NCBI GenBank assembly: GCA_964386865.1
Contig: CAYLUN010000051.1
Coordinates: 1 to 39,185 of the forward strand
Direction: 5' to 3'
DNA: 39,185 bases
Source of the DNA: CAYLUN01 sp964386865
GTDB lineage: Bacteria > Verrucomicrobiota > Kiritimatiellia > RFP12 > UBA1067
Shown: piece after piece, positions 8,978 to 16,508 of the stretch
Layout: each line of letters opens with the position of its first letter
Position numbering within the stretch: the stretch's first letter is position 1
The notes under the pieces: model-generated
What the model was told of the DNA's origin: nothing
Databases searched by the model: none
Seen by the model: only the letters and a program-made list of their open reading frames with translations
Position numbers and translations under genes: made by a program

Positions 8978-11900
8978 TCACTTCACGCGGATCAGCGTTC
9001 CCATTGGCAGCAGCGTCGCGACGACGTTCGTCGAGCCTTCGCGAGCAACCAGATACTTGCGCGTGCCCGCACGCGCCTGCCAGCCACCGAGTTCCATCGC
9101 GCCCGCCAAGGAGCCGGCCGTGAACAGGATGATCTGCTTCGGAAGAGGGGTGCCGGTGACGGACAGGCTGACCGTCGCGATGCTGGGAAGTGTGAGCATA
9201 CCACCGACGACCACCATGTCCGAAACCGAATTGGTGCAATCGACCTTACAGATGCTGCCGTTTGCAAGAGAGACGTTGCCGCCAAAAGTCAGCGTTCCTA
9301 CGCTGTTCGTTCCGCCCGGTGCCAGAATCGCCGCAGCGTCGAATGTCACGTTCGTGCTGAGCAGTGTGCCGGTTCCGCCCAGCGTCGCGCCCGCCGCCAC
9401 GGTCACGCTGTTGTTGGTGCCGCTGCCCGACCCTGTGGCGTTGTTCACCAGCAGCGTGCCGTTGCTCACCGCCAGCGTCCCGACAAAAGTGTTGGCCCCC
9501 GTCAGAATCTGCGTGCCGGGCCCTTTCTTGGTCAGAACAAGGTTGCCGGTACTAGAGGCTGTCGCCGCATCGACGCCGATCTTGCCGGCATAGGCGCAGC
9601 TCACCCCGTTGGCCACGTCGAGCGTCAGCTTCTGGAGGGCCTGATCGGTCGTAATGAGGGTGCCGGCGTTGCCGGTCAGCCCGGCGACGGTGATGCCGTT
9701 TATCTGTTGATTGCGCATGTAGATCTTGCCGGCCAGCATGTCCAGCACCGTGGCGTGCGGAAGAACATCGTCTTTTTCGAGCCATAGAGTCCCATTGTAC
9801 CATAAAGCGCTGGCGCTGAGATTGACACGGGTGCATCCGGTATAACTGAGACTCCCCGTCCAACCGTAGCCAGTGTTGAAGGAGAAGAAACCGTTCGCTT
9901 GCCCAAGGAATTCGACATCGCCGCCGCCGCTGAGCGACAGCGTCGTAAATTTCGTAATCGCGTCGTGGTAAAAACACACCTTGCCTTCCGCGTTGCTGAT
10001 CGCCACGGTCGGCAAGATCTTCAGCCACAGGCTGCCGGGCCCCGTCTTGACGAAGTCTCCCGTCAGCACCGTCCCCAACTCGAAGCCCACGTCATGGTTG
10101 GCGTTGCTGATCGCGATCACAGGGCTTCCCGAGCTCACGCGCAGGTCCAGCGTGCCGTTGACAAAGGCCCAAAAGCCGTATGCGGACGGTTCGGTATCGT
10201 TAAAAACCATCTGTCCGATCGTCCGGGTGCCGCCGCCCAGGTCGATCATCTGCGACGCCGAATCCACCGCGTCGAAATGCGCGGTCCGGTTCGTTCCGCC
10301 CGCGACAATCCCGTTGACCCAGTTGCTGGCATTGTTCCAGGGATAGGGCGTAGCTACTGAGGAGCTTGCCTTGTTCCAGACGCCGTCCGCTTCAGCCGCT
10401 GCGGTGATCGCGTAGCGCACCCGCCGGTTGGCCGCATCATCGGTCACGGTGACGACGTCTCCGGGATTGGGGCCGATGACCCTCCAGCCGCCGAGATCCT
10501 TGGCGCCGGTGTTGGACGTGCCGTAGGTGAACAGGACACCCTGCGCGGGCAGCGAGGCGCCTCCGAGCGACGTGAGCGTGACGGTGGCCATGGCGGGAAG
10601 CGAGATTGGACCCAGAACGCGTGACAGGTCGCTCGTCACGGCGTTGTACTTCCACGTGTACTTCATCCCCGAAGCCAGCACCAGATTGCTGACGCTCAGC
10701 GTGCCCACGCTGTTCGTTTCGCCGGGCGCAAGGCTTCCGCCGGCATTCACCGTCACGGTGCCGTTCAGCGTGCCGGTTCCGCCCAGCGTGCCGCCGTTGT
10801 TCACGGCCACGGCGCTGCCCGCCGCCAGCGAGCCGTGTACCAGCAACTTGCCCGCATTGACCGTGGTCGCGAGGGTGTAGGTGTTGTTCCCCGCCAGGAT
10901 CTGCGTGCCCGCGCCGCTCTTGGTGAAGCCGACGTTCGCCAAGTTATAAACGTCAGGGGTGAGGCCGATCACGCCGGAATAGGTGTAGCTCTGACCCGCC
11001 GCCGTATTGACCGTCAAAACTGGAGAGCCGCCGGCTCCGTCTGTGGTGATATACCCGCCCGAGCCCGTCAGCCCGGCGACGGTCTGGTTATACCGGAGAT
11101 CGACTTTGCCGGAGACGACGTTCAGCACCGAGCTGGTGGAGAACGTGCCGGGCCCGCCTTGACCAACTCCTTCGGCAAAAATCGTCCCGTTCCACGGCTG
11201 CGAGCCCGTCGCCAGACTGACCGTGGTGGTTCCCGCATTCGCAAGGGTGTTGAGCAGCCTGTAATAACCATTCGGATTTCCTTGGAAATCCACTCTTCCG
11301 GCACCCGAAATCGCCCGGATTCTTTGAATGCCATCCGCGTTGTAGATCAGCGCGCCGGAGTTCACGACGGTGGTGCCGGCGGCCCCTTCGGGGTAGGTAT
11401 TGATGCCTTTGAGGGTCAGGCTGCCTGTGCCGTTTTTCGTGAGTCCGCCGCCACCGTTGAGCAACGGACTGCCGACGCCCACATCGTAGCCCTGGGTGTC
11501 AAGGACCGCGCCGCCGGCTTGGACATTCACCGTGATATTCGACGCGAACCATCCCGTGCCGGAAGCCGTGGCCTGCAGCGTGCCGCCGTTAAAGTTAAGC
11601 GTTACGACACCCGCACCGGGCTTATCCAAAGCGGCAGCCGCCAGTGTGCCGCCGTTCAGGTTGTAAGTCCCCGCGCCGCCTTGGCGGCTGAAGCTCACGC
11701 GGGCGGCGGTCACCGTCCCGCCGGATTGGATGAACGTCCCAGCCGACCCTTCGCCAATGGCCAGGCACTGGTCGCCCGAACTGCCGAGGACGGTCAAACT
11801 TCCGCCCGTCATGTTGATCGCCGCGGTTCCAGACCAGCCGAGCAATACCGAATTAAGGTTCGGCGAGCCGCTTGTGCCGTCGATCGTGTTCGTCCCGGAC

Positions 11901-12061
11901 CGGATCAGCGCGCCCCAGCCCGTACCGGACGGGATGCCCGCCGACCAGTTGGCCGTGCTGCTCCAATTGTTGACGCCATCCCATGTGGAAAAGGCGGCTG
12001 ACGCCGGCAGGCTGGCCAGCGAGGTGATGACCGCTAAGAAACAAACACGTACTCTGTTCAT
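8978..12061 (-). CDS. Secreted autotransporter-associated beta-strand repeat (PATR) protein 1 with C-terminal GTLIRVK
   Basis: A 1027-aa surface or secreted protein. The ATG at 12061 has AGGGAAGAAGTC before it and starts a Sec signal peptide (MNRVRVCFLAVITSLASLPASA). Two tandem modules follow (about 23-555 and 560-1027). Each opens with a W-rich strand (STWDGVNNW; GVWNKASSS) and continues in Gly/Thr/Asn-rich beta-helix repeats such as GAGTQILAGNNTYTL and GGTLGGTGTLNG, the pattern of autotransporter-associated repeats. No C-terminal translocator barrel is visible; the protein ends GTLIRVK, like the two other PATR proteins here. The family is thought to form extended beta-helical passenger-like structures; the binding partner is unknown. 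It lies downstream of an IclR gene, with its own promoter candidate at 12167-12195, and upstream of the frameshifted HZS-alpha-like gene. Confidence 0.8.
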   Translation of the reverse strand: MNRVRVCFLAVITSLASLPASAAFSTWDGVNNWSSTANWSAGIPSGTGWGALIRSGTNTIDGTSGSPNLNSVLLGWSGTAAINMTGGSLTVLGSSGDQCLAIGEGSAGTFIQSGGTVTAARVSFSRQGGAGTYNLNGGTLAAAALDKPGAGVVTLNFNGGTLQATASGTGWFASNITVNVQAGGAVLDTQGYDVGVGSPLLNGGGGLTKNGTGSLTLKGINTYPEGAAGTTVVNSGALIYNADGIQRIRAISGAGRVDFQGNPNGYYRLLNTLANAGTTTVSLATGSQPWNGTIFAEGVGQGGPGTFSTSSVLNVVSGKVDLRYNQTVAGLTGSGGYITTDGAGGSPVLTVNTAAGQSYTYSGVIGLTPDVYNLANVGFTKSGAGTQILAGNNTYTLATTVNAGKLLVHGSLAAGSAVAVNNGGTLGGTGTLNGTVTVNAGGSLAPGETNSVGTLSVSNLVLASGMKYTWKYNAVTSDLSRVLGPISLPAMATVTLTSLGGASLPAQGVLFTYGTSNTGAKDLGGWRVIGPNPGDVVTVTDDAANRRVRYAITAAAEADGVWNKASSSVATPYPWNNASNWVNGIVAGGTNRTAHFDAVDSASQMIDLGGGTRTIGQMVFNDTEPSAYGFWAFVNGTLDLRVSSGSPVIAISNANHDVGFELGTVLTGDFVKTGPGSLWLKILPTVAISNAEGKVCFYHDAITKFTTLSLSGGGDVEFLGQANGFFSFNTGYGWTGSLSYTGCTRVNLSASALWYNGTLWLEKDDVLPHATVLDMLAGKIYMRNQQINGITVAGLTGNAGTLITTDQALQKLTLDVANGVSCAYAGKIGVDAATASSTGNLVLTKKGPGTQILTGANTFVGTLAVSNGTLLVNNATGSGSGTNNSVTVAAGATLGGTGTLLSTNVTFDAAAILAPGGTNSVGTLTFGGNVSLANGSICKVDCTNSVSDMVVVGGMLTLPSIATVSLSVTGTPLPKQIILFTAGSLAGAMELGGWQARAGTRKYLVAREGSTNVVATLLPMGTLIRVK

Positions 12062-12166
12062 GACTTCTTCCCTATCGACAAGGTCTGGTTGAGACCCTGA
12101 TTTTGAAAGTCTTCAAATAACGATCATTAGCACACGCTAAAAAACCGTCTTTCAAGGTACGTCATC

Positions 12167-12195
12167 AGTAGATCATTTGTTGGAATAATTGTCAA
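12167..12195 (-). promoter_or_regulatory. Predicted promoter of PATR protein 1
   Basis: On the minus strand: consensus -35 TTGACA (12195-12190), 17 bases and TCTACT as -10 (12172-12167, 4 of 6). The 197-bp gap between the IclR stop and the PATR start is AT-rich and holds no gene, so a separate promoter here fits. Confidence 0.55.
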
Positions 12196-12258
12196 CTGGT
12201 GGAAACCATGATTGGGCACATTTATTTCATGGCATCAAAAGCCCGCCATAATTCACTC

Positions 12259-13056
12259 TCATTGACCGTCGTTGATCAGACCGTATCCCATGCGGCGGGA
12301 AACGGCTTTGGCGCACTCGGCGGCGAGCGGACCATACTTCAACATCTCCGGGTGTCCCACCCGGCTTGACGGCCCGGTGACCGTCACGGCCGCGATCGGA
12401 AAACCGCTCCGGTTGAAGACCGGCGCGGCCACGCAGCAGATGCCGTCGAACTCTTCCGCGCGATCCTCCCAGTACCCCTGTTTCAATCCACGCGTCAGTT
12501 CGTCTTCAAACGCCTTGCGGGTGGTAATCGTAGCGGCCGTGAACTTCTTGAATACATACCCCGCGAGCAGCCGTTCACGTTCCTGTTTCGGCAGGGTCGC
12601 CAGAATCGCCTTCGCCGGCGCAGCCGCGTGGATAGCGTGAAACGCCCCTGGATTGCAGACGAACCGGAAGATATGTAACGACTGAATCTGTTCCAGCACA
12701 ATCCCCACGCCTTGCTCGATGATCGAGAGCAGGACTGTCTCGCCCGTGGCATCGCGCAGGTCGCGCATCAGCGGCAGCGCAGCCTCCAGCAGACTCTGCT
12801 CGCGGACGCCGGTCAGCGCGAGGCCGGCGAATTTACGCGTGAGCCGGTACTTGAGCGAATCTGGATCGCGCTCGACATAACCATTCACTTCGAGCGTGGA
12901 CAAGAGCCGCAGCGTGCTGTTCGTCGGCAGCCCCAGTCGTTCGGCGATCGCGCTCTGGGACTGGTCGCTGGACTGGGCATGCAAGTCTTCGAGAATGTCG
13001 AGCCCCCTCTGCAGCGCTGGAGCCAAAGGGATTTTATTATTCAATTTCTTCTTCAT
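12259..13056 (-). CDS. IclR-family transcriptional regulator
   Basis: A 265-aa cytoplasmic DNA-binding regulator of normal family length. Residues about 12-70 form the winged helix-turn-helix (QSAIAERLGLPTNSTLRLLSTLEVNGYVER), and residues about 80-255 the GAF-like effector domain, with the typical closing block (GICCVAAPVF...PIAAVTVTGPSSRV). IclR proteins respond to small metabolites, often aromatic or sugar-derived, and may act as repressors or activators. The ATG at 13056 has AGAGG about 12 bases upstream, a weak but acceptable site. It is transcribed towards PATR protein 1, 197 bp away, and is its likely regulator by position. The effector cannot be read from the sequence. Confidence 0.9.
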   Translation of the reverse strand: MKKKLNNKIPLAPALQRGLDILEDLHAQSSDQSQSAIAERLGLPTNSTLRLLSTLEVNGYVERDPDSLKYRLTRKFAGLALTGVREQSLLEAALPLMRDLRDATGETVLLSIIEQGVGIVLEQIQSLHIFRFVCNPGAFHAIHAAAPAKAILATLPKQERERLLAGYVFKKFTAATITTRKAFEDELTRGLKQGYWEDRAEEFDGICCVAAPVFNRSGFPIAAVTVTGPSSRVGHPEMLKYGPLAAECAKAVSRRMGYGLINDGQ

Positions 13057-13156
13057 TTTTTCAATAACCTCTGGGCACGCGTGTCATGAAAACATGCGAT
13101 GTCCGCAGCTTGCCCGTGTTGCCACCCGCCAACCGACGCGACAGAATTCGTATTTT

Positions 13157-13185
13157 TTTGTATCACAGTACTGCCAACCTTGCAA
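13157..13185 (-). promoter_or_regulatory. Possible promoter of the IclR gene
   Basis: On the minus strand: TTGCAA (13185-13180), 17 bases and TACAAA (13162-13157), four of six matches in each box, about 100 bp upstream of the IclR start in an otherwise empty 166-bp gap. A weak call. Confidence 0.3.
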
Positions 13186-13222
13186 ATGCTTTCCCGTTAT
13201 TCAAAAGTTAACAAGGTTACGG

Positions 13223-13525
13223 CTACGTCAAAGGTATTGTCCGCCAGTTCCCCCAGGCGGCATTCGGCGCGTTGAATATCCCGGAAGTCTGCCCCAGTGT
13301 GAACACGAAATAGCGCCCCCCCATCGTCTTCAACTGCCGCACGAGGGCTGGCACGTCGAACTCGTTCACCTTCGACAACTGCCGCGGACCGCTGGTGCCA
13401 AAAGGAAGGAACTGCATGAAGACACCGAGTTGCGCGTCTTTCAGCCAGTCCGCCGGATGCTCCGCTTCGGCACCATGCAGCGTAGCCAGCGGCGCGAGCA
13501 GCAGGGCGCAAACGCCGCGCGTCAA
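13223..13525 (-). pseudogene. 5' fragment of a secreted alpha-L-fucosidase-like (GH29-type) gene
   Basis: About 100 codons read from the TTG at 13525, overlapping the last codons of PATR protein 2, to a stop at 13223. The fragment keeps the end of a signal peptide (CALLLAPLATLHGAEA), almost the same as that of the sulfatase at 31577, and then the opening of a GH29-like catalytic domain: DWLKDAQLGVFMQFLPFG, FDVPALVRQLKTMGGRYFVF and TLGQTSGIFNAPNAA. After that the similarity ends and a stop follows. A full enzyme would be four or more times longer and would carry its catalytic Asp downstream. No start codon with a ribosome-binding site of its own is seen. It is a decayed remnant; GH29 placement is from the N-terminal motif only. 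Confidence 0.6.
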
Positions 13526-16035
13526 TTGACTCGGATAAGCGTACCTACGGCTGCCCTCAGCTGCACGCGCTTGTTCGGCCAGTCGTAATGGAGATACCAA
13601 GGGCCCGGCAGGGCTTTTCCCGTGGCCTGAGACGTCAGGCTGCCGCCGTAAGAGGCGATCGTGTAGGCCTTGCTCTTGTCGAGCAGTTCGGGGTTCGCCA
13701 CGCCGATCACGATGCCTGCCAGAGAAAGGTCGCTGTCGCTGTGCAGGCGCCCGGAACTGCCGTCCGCCGACACGCCGAACAGCACCAGCCCGCCCGCCGG
13801 CAGCGCGCCGGCCGAGCCGCGCACCAGCGCGCCGGCCAGTACCCGTGTCGCCCCGGCGTATGAATTGTTGCCGGAGAGGATCAGGGTGCCGGAGCCCGCC
13901 TTGTTGAGGCCTCCCGCGCCGGTCAGCCGGTTCGTCATCGAAACCGTCCACTGCTGCGAGTCGATCGTGATCGCGTTCGCGTTTGTGCCGTACAAGGTCG
14001 CGCCAGCCGGTATCCAGAGGTTCGTGACCGCGCGGATCGTGCCGCCCGCGCCGCCCAGCTCAATGAGATACGGCGCGTACGCGTCCGCGCAGATCGCGTT
14101 GGAGATCGCCAGCGTCGAGCCGGTGAGCGAACCGACGTTCAGCACGCCGCCCGAGACCGTCAGCCGTCCGTAGCCACCGGTGCTGTCGCGCTCGTTGAGC
14201 ATGACGCGCTTCGCGAACACCTCGCCGCCCGTCATGTTGAACCAGCCCGTGCCGTCCGTAGCGATGCAGAGGTCCCAGTTCTTCTGCACCTGCAGTGTCC
14301 CGCCGGCCATGTTGTACACGCCGTAGGCCTGCGGGAAATGAGCGATTCGGATGCCGTTCTCCTCGGCTCCGGTGCCCGTTGTCCGCACCAGGCCGCCCGC
14401 CTGATTCAGCACGCCGGTCATGGTTCCGCCGGTGATGTTGGTGCCGTTGCCGAACTCAAAGAACCGTGTGGTCAGCGTGCAGCCGGAGGACAAGTTGACG
14501 ACCGCGACAACATTTGTCGGATCGGAGGGGTAGGGGGTGGTGAATTTATCCGCAATGATAAACTCATCGTATGCGGAGAAGTCAACTCCGTTGGTGAGCG
14601 TGAGCGCGCCGTCCCCGATGCGCCAGGTCTTGTTCGAGGAGACGCCGCCGCTCACCGTCATCTGGCCGCCGTAGCGGATGCGCGTGATGCCCGTCCCCAT
14701 AAACGCGTTCGAGCAGACAAACGCGCCCGACCGGTCAATGAACAGCTCGGCGTTGTTCGTGACCGGCCCTGTGCCCAAGACGCCCGACGTGCCCTTCGGC
14801 GTCCCGAGAAACAGCTTGCCGGATGAGATGACCGTCGACCCCGACCAGGTGTTCGAATTCCCGGTCACGAAAATCGCGCCGGGGCCCGTCATCAGAAATC
14901 CGCCCGCGCCGCTCACGACGCCTGAGAAATTGATCGCGTTCGCCGCATTGTCGGGAAGGTCGATCTGCAGGCGCGCATTCAAGACAATGTCGCCTGAGAA
15001 TGTGTTTGTGAAATACTGCCCCGAGCGCCTGAAGAAGCCGCCGTTCACAATAAAGCGTTCGGTAAAGGTGTGCGGGGCCGTGTAGAAATAGAGCGTTCCT
15101 GCATTGAGCGTCGTCGCATAGTCCGTGCCTCCGAAAGCGCTGCCGTTCTGAATGGTGACGCCGCCCGCATTGATGACAATCGGGCAGTTGGTGATCGCGC
15201 GGCTGACCGCCACTTCGCAGGCTCCGGTCTTGTACAGCGTGTAACCGCTTCCGTTGACCACCGCCCCGTTCGCGCCGCCCAAATCCAGCCGGCTTGGCCC
15301 TCCGATCACGGTGTCGCCCGCCAGCGTGAGGTGCCGGAAGCCGCCGTTCACGATGCCGTTACCCGTGTTGATCAGCGCACCGTTACCGTCCGCGCCCGCG
15401 CCCGATACGGTCAGGTCTTCCAGCACGTTGACGGCGCCCCCGACCCCGCCGATCGGATAATACGCGCCGTTGAGATCCAGCGTCGCCCCGCTCTCGACCA
15501 CCGTCTCATTCCCAGTCCCGGCGGCGCCCAGGGCCGCCGGCATAGACGTATTGAGCTTCAACACGCCGACGCTCACGCGTGTCACGCCGGCATAGGTGTT
15601 CGTGGCTTTGAGCTGAAGCAGGCCCGCGCCTGACTTGGTCAGGCCGCCTCCACCGCCGACCGCCTCGCTGACCGTGGCCGTGCTCCCCGCGCCCGACACC
15701 GTGAAAACGCTCGGGGCACCCACGACCGACAGCGAGCCGTCATTGTTCGCGTCCGCGATGACGTAGCCGTTGGTCTGGAAGGTGACGTTGGCAACGGTTA
15801 CGGTCGCGGCCACGTCAACCGTCTCGCCAGGCAGCGTTCCCGCACCGCCCGCGAACACGGCGCTGTTGCCGTTGCCCCACACCGCCGCCCCTGCGTCCCA
15901 GTTGACGGCGTTGGTGCTCCACGTGTTGTCTGACGAAGCGTCATGCCACGTCTGATTGGCGGCCAGCACCGACTGCACGGCCAGGTGGCCAGCGACCGCA
16001 ACGAATACCCCGAAACGCATGATCCCCAAGTTCAT
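13522..16035 (-). CDS. Secreted PATR protein 2 with C-terminal GTLIRVN
   Basis: An 837-aa secreted protein. The ATG at 16035 is chosen over the in-frame upstream ATG at 16092 because it directly follows GGAGAGGTC and starts a signal peptide (MNLGIMRFGVFVAVAGHLAVQSVLAA). The mature protein opens with NQTWHDASSDNTWSTN, then many Gly/Asn/Thr-rich PATR-type repeats (GGLTKSGAGLLQLKATNTYAG; GAGGLNKAGSGTLILSGNNSYAG). It ends KRVQLRAAVGTLIRVN. No translocator barrel is present. Its start codon overlaps by 4 bp (ATGA) the stop of a 46-codon remnant of another PATR N-terminus, so translation may be coupled to it. Its 3' end overlaps the fucosidase-like fragment. Confidence 0.8.
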   Translation of the reverse strand: MNLGIMRFGVFVAVAGHLAVQSVLAANQTWHDASSDNTWSTNAVNWDAGAAVWGNGNSAVFAGGAGTLPGETVDVAATVTVANVTFQTNGYVIADANNDGSLSVVGAPSVFTVSGAGSTATVSEAVGGGGGLTKSGAGLLQLKATNTYAGVTRVSVGVLKLNTSMPAALGAAGTGNETVVESGATLDLNGAYYPIGGVGGAVNVLEDLTVSGAGADGNGALINTGNGIVNGGFRHLTLAGDTVIGGPSRLDLGGANGAVVNGSGYTLYKTGACEVAVSRAITNCPIVINAGGVTIQNGSAFGGTDYATTLNAGTLYFYTAPHTFTERFIVNGGFFRRSGQYFTNTFSGDIVLNARLQIDLPDNAANAINFSGVVSGAGGFLMTGPGAIFVTGNSNTWSGSTVISSGKLFLGTPKGTSGVLGTGPVTNNAELFIDRSGAFVCSNAFMGTGITRIRYGGQMTVSGGVSSNKTWRIGDGALTLTNGVDFSAYDEFIIADKFTTPYPSDPTNVVAVVNLSSGCTLTTRFFEFGNGTNITGGTMTGVLNQAGGLVRTTGTGAEENGIRIAHFPQAYGVYNMAGGTLQVQKNWDLCIATDGTGWFNMTGGEVFAKRVMLNERDSTGGYGRLTVSGGVLNVGSLTGSTLAISNAICADAYAPYLIELGGAGGTIRAVTNLWIPAGATLYGTNANAITIDSQQWTVSMTNRLTGAGGLNKAGSGTLILSGNNSYAGATRVLAGALVRGSAGALPAGGLVLFGVSADGSSGRLHSDSDLSLAGIVIGVANPELLDKSKAYTIASYGGSLTSQATGKALPGPWYLHYDWPNKRVQLRAAVGTLIRVN

Positions 16036-16172
16036 GACCTCTCCTTCCAGTTTGCACCGTCGTTCCAATTGCCACTCGCCGTGCCGGCCCACTCGCCATC
16101 AGCCGCCCAAGACAAGCCCGTTGCCAGCACCACGAAGGTGCTGATCATCACCCTGCTACGTGTCGCTATCAT
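16032..16172 (-). pseudogene. Remnant N-terminus of a fourth PATR protein (46 codons)
   Basis: A small open frame from an ATG at 16172 (GGAGACGGAT before it) to a TGA at 16034-16032. It codes for a full signal peptide (MISTFVVLATGLSWA) and the first W-rich strand of a PATR protein (GEWAGTASGNWNDGANW), and then stops. The stop overlaps the start of PATR protein 2 as ATGA. It looks like a PATR gene whose body has been deleted or replaced by the next gene. Because its start, ribosome-binding site and coupling look intact, it may still be translated as a leader peptide. Confidence 0.65.
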
Positions 16173-16188
16173 ATCCGTCTCCATTTTA

Positions 16189-16200
16189 TTAAACGTTTGA
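16189..16200. promoter_or_regulatory. LacI-type operator-like palindrome
   Basis: TTAAACGTTTGA, a near-perfect palindrome with a central CG (five of six pairs match), of the kind bound by LacI/GalR-family dimers. It sits between the divergent regulator remnant and the PATR remnant. No LacI regulator is coded in the window, so the call rests on symmetry alone. Confidence 0.25.
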
Positions 16201-16218
16201 CCGATGTATCGCTTGCGC

Positions 16219-16376
16219 TGGTATTCGACATGTCCGCCTCATCCCGCACCTCAACCGGCTATCCGAAAGTCCTCCTCGTCTTCCCGTCCGCCGTCGAAGT
16301 CTGCCGCCGCATGCTCCGAGGCTTCCTGCGTTATGTAAGACCGAGACAGGGCCTGTCCCGAAGGGCGCTAAGATAA
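16219..16376 (+). pseudogene. Truncated duplicate of the XylR-like regulator (5' 118 bp)
   Basis: Bases 16219-16336 match 20262-20379, the 5' end of the intact regulator, at over 90% identity with no gaps. The matching frame, from an ATG at 16230 (internal ATG of the intact gene), reads MSASSRTSTGYPKVLLVFPS and continues through LRYV; it then runs into the palindromic element and stops at TAA 16374-16376 after 48 codons. The upstream ATG of the intact copy is CTG here. Sensor and DNA-binding domains are lost. Its position, divergent from a PATR N-terminus, mirrors the intact pair at 20135/20261, so this is the remains of a duplicated regulator/PATR module. Confidence 0.85.
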
Positions 16377-16506
16377 GCGACGGCTCGGCGCAGCCTCGCC
16401 CTCCACGTTACGGTTTCGCATGAAAAATGGAGGGCGAAGCTGTGCTGAGCCGTCAAAATGCGATACTAATGAGCTTATTTTAGCGCCTTTCGGGCCTGTC
16501 CCTGTC
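16345..16506. mobile_element. 162-bp nested palindrome, MITE-like or intergenic repeat element
   Basis: Outer arms of 34 bases (16345-16378 and 16473-16506) are inverted repeats with 29 matches, beginning GACAGGG and ending CTAAGATAAGC or CTAAAATAAGC. Inside them lies a second inverted repeat of 25 bases (16381-16405 and 16428-16452, 22 matches) around a 22-base loop. No ORF lies within it. It sits between the truncated regulator and the stop codon of PATR protein 3, three bases away. It could be a non-autonomous transposable element, a REP-like unit, or a large bidirectional terminator; no T tract and no clear target duplication is seen. Confidence 0.65.
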
Positions 16507-16508
16507 GT

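Noticed and set aside
16345..16506. Rho-independent terminator for the PATR gene
   Set aside because: The palindrome is far larger than a terminator and no T tract follows the arms on either strand. A repeat or mobile element is preferred, although incidental termination is possible.
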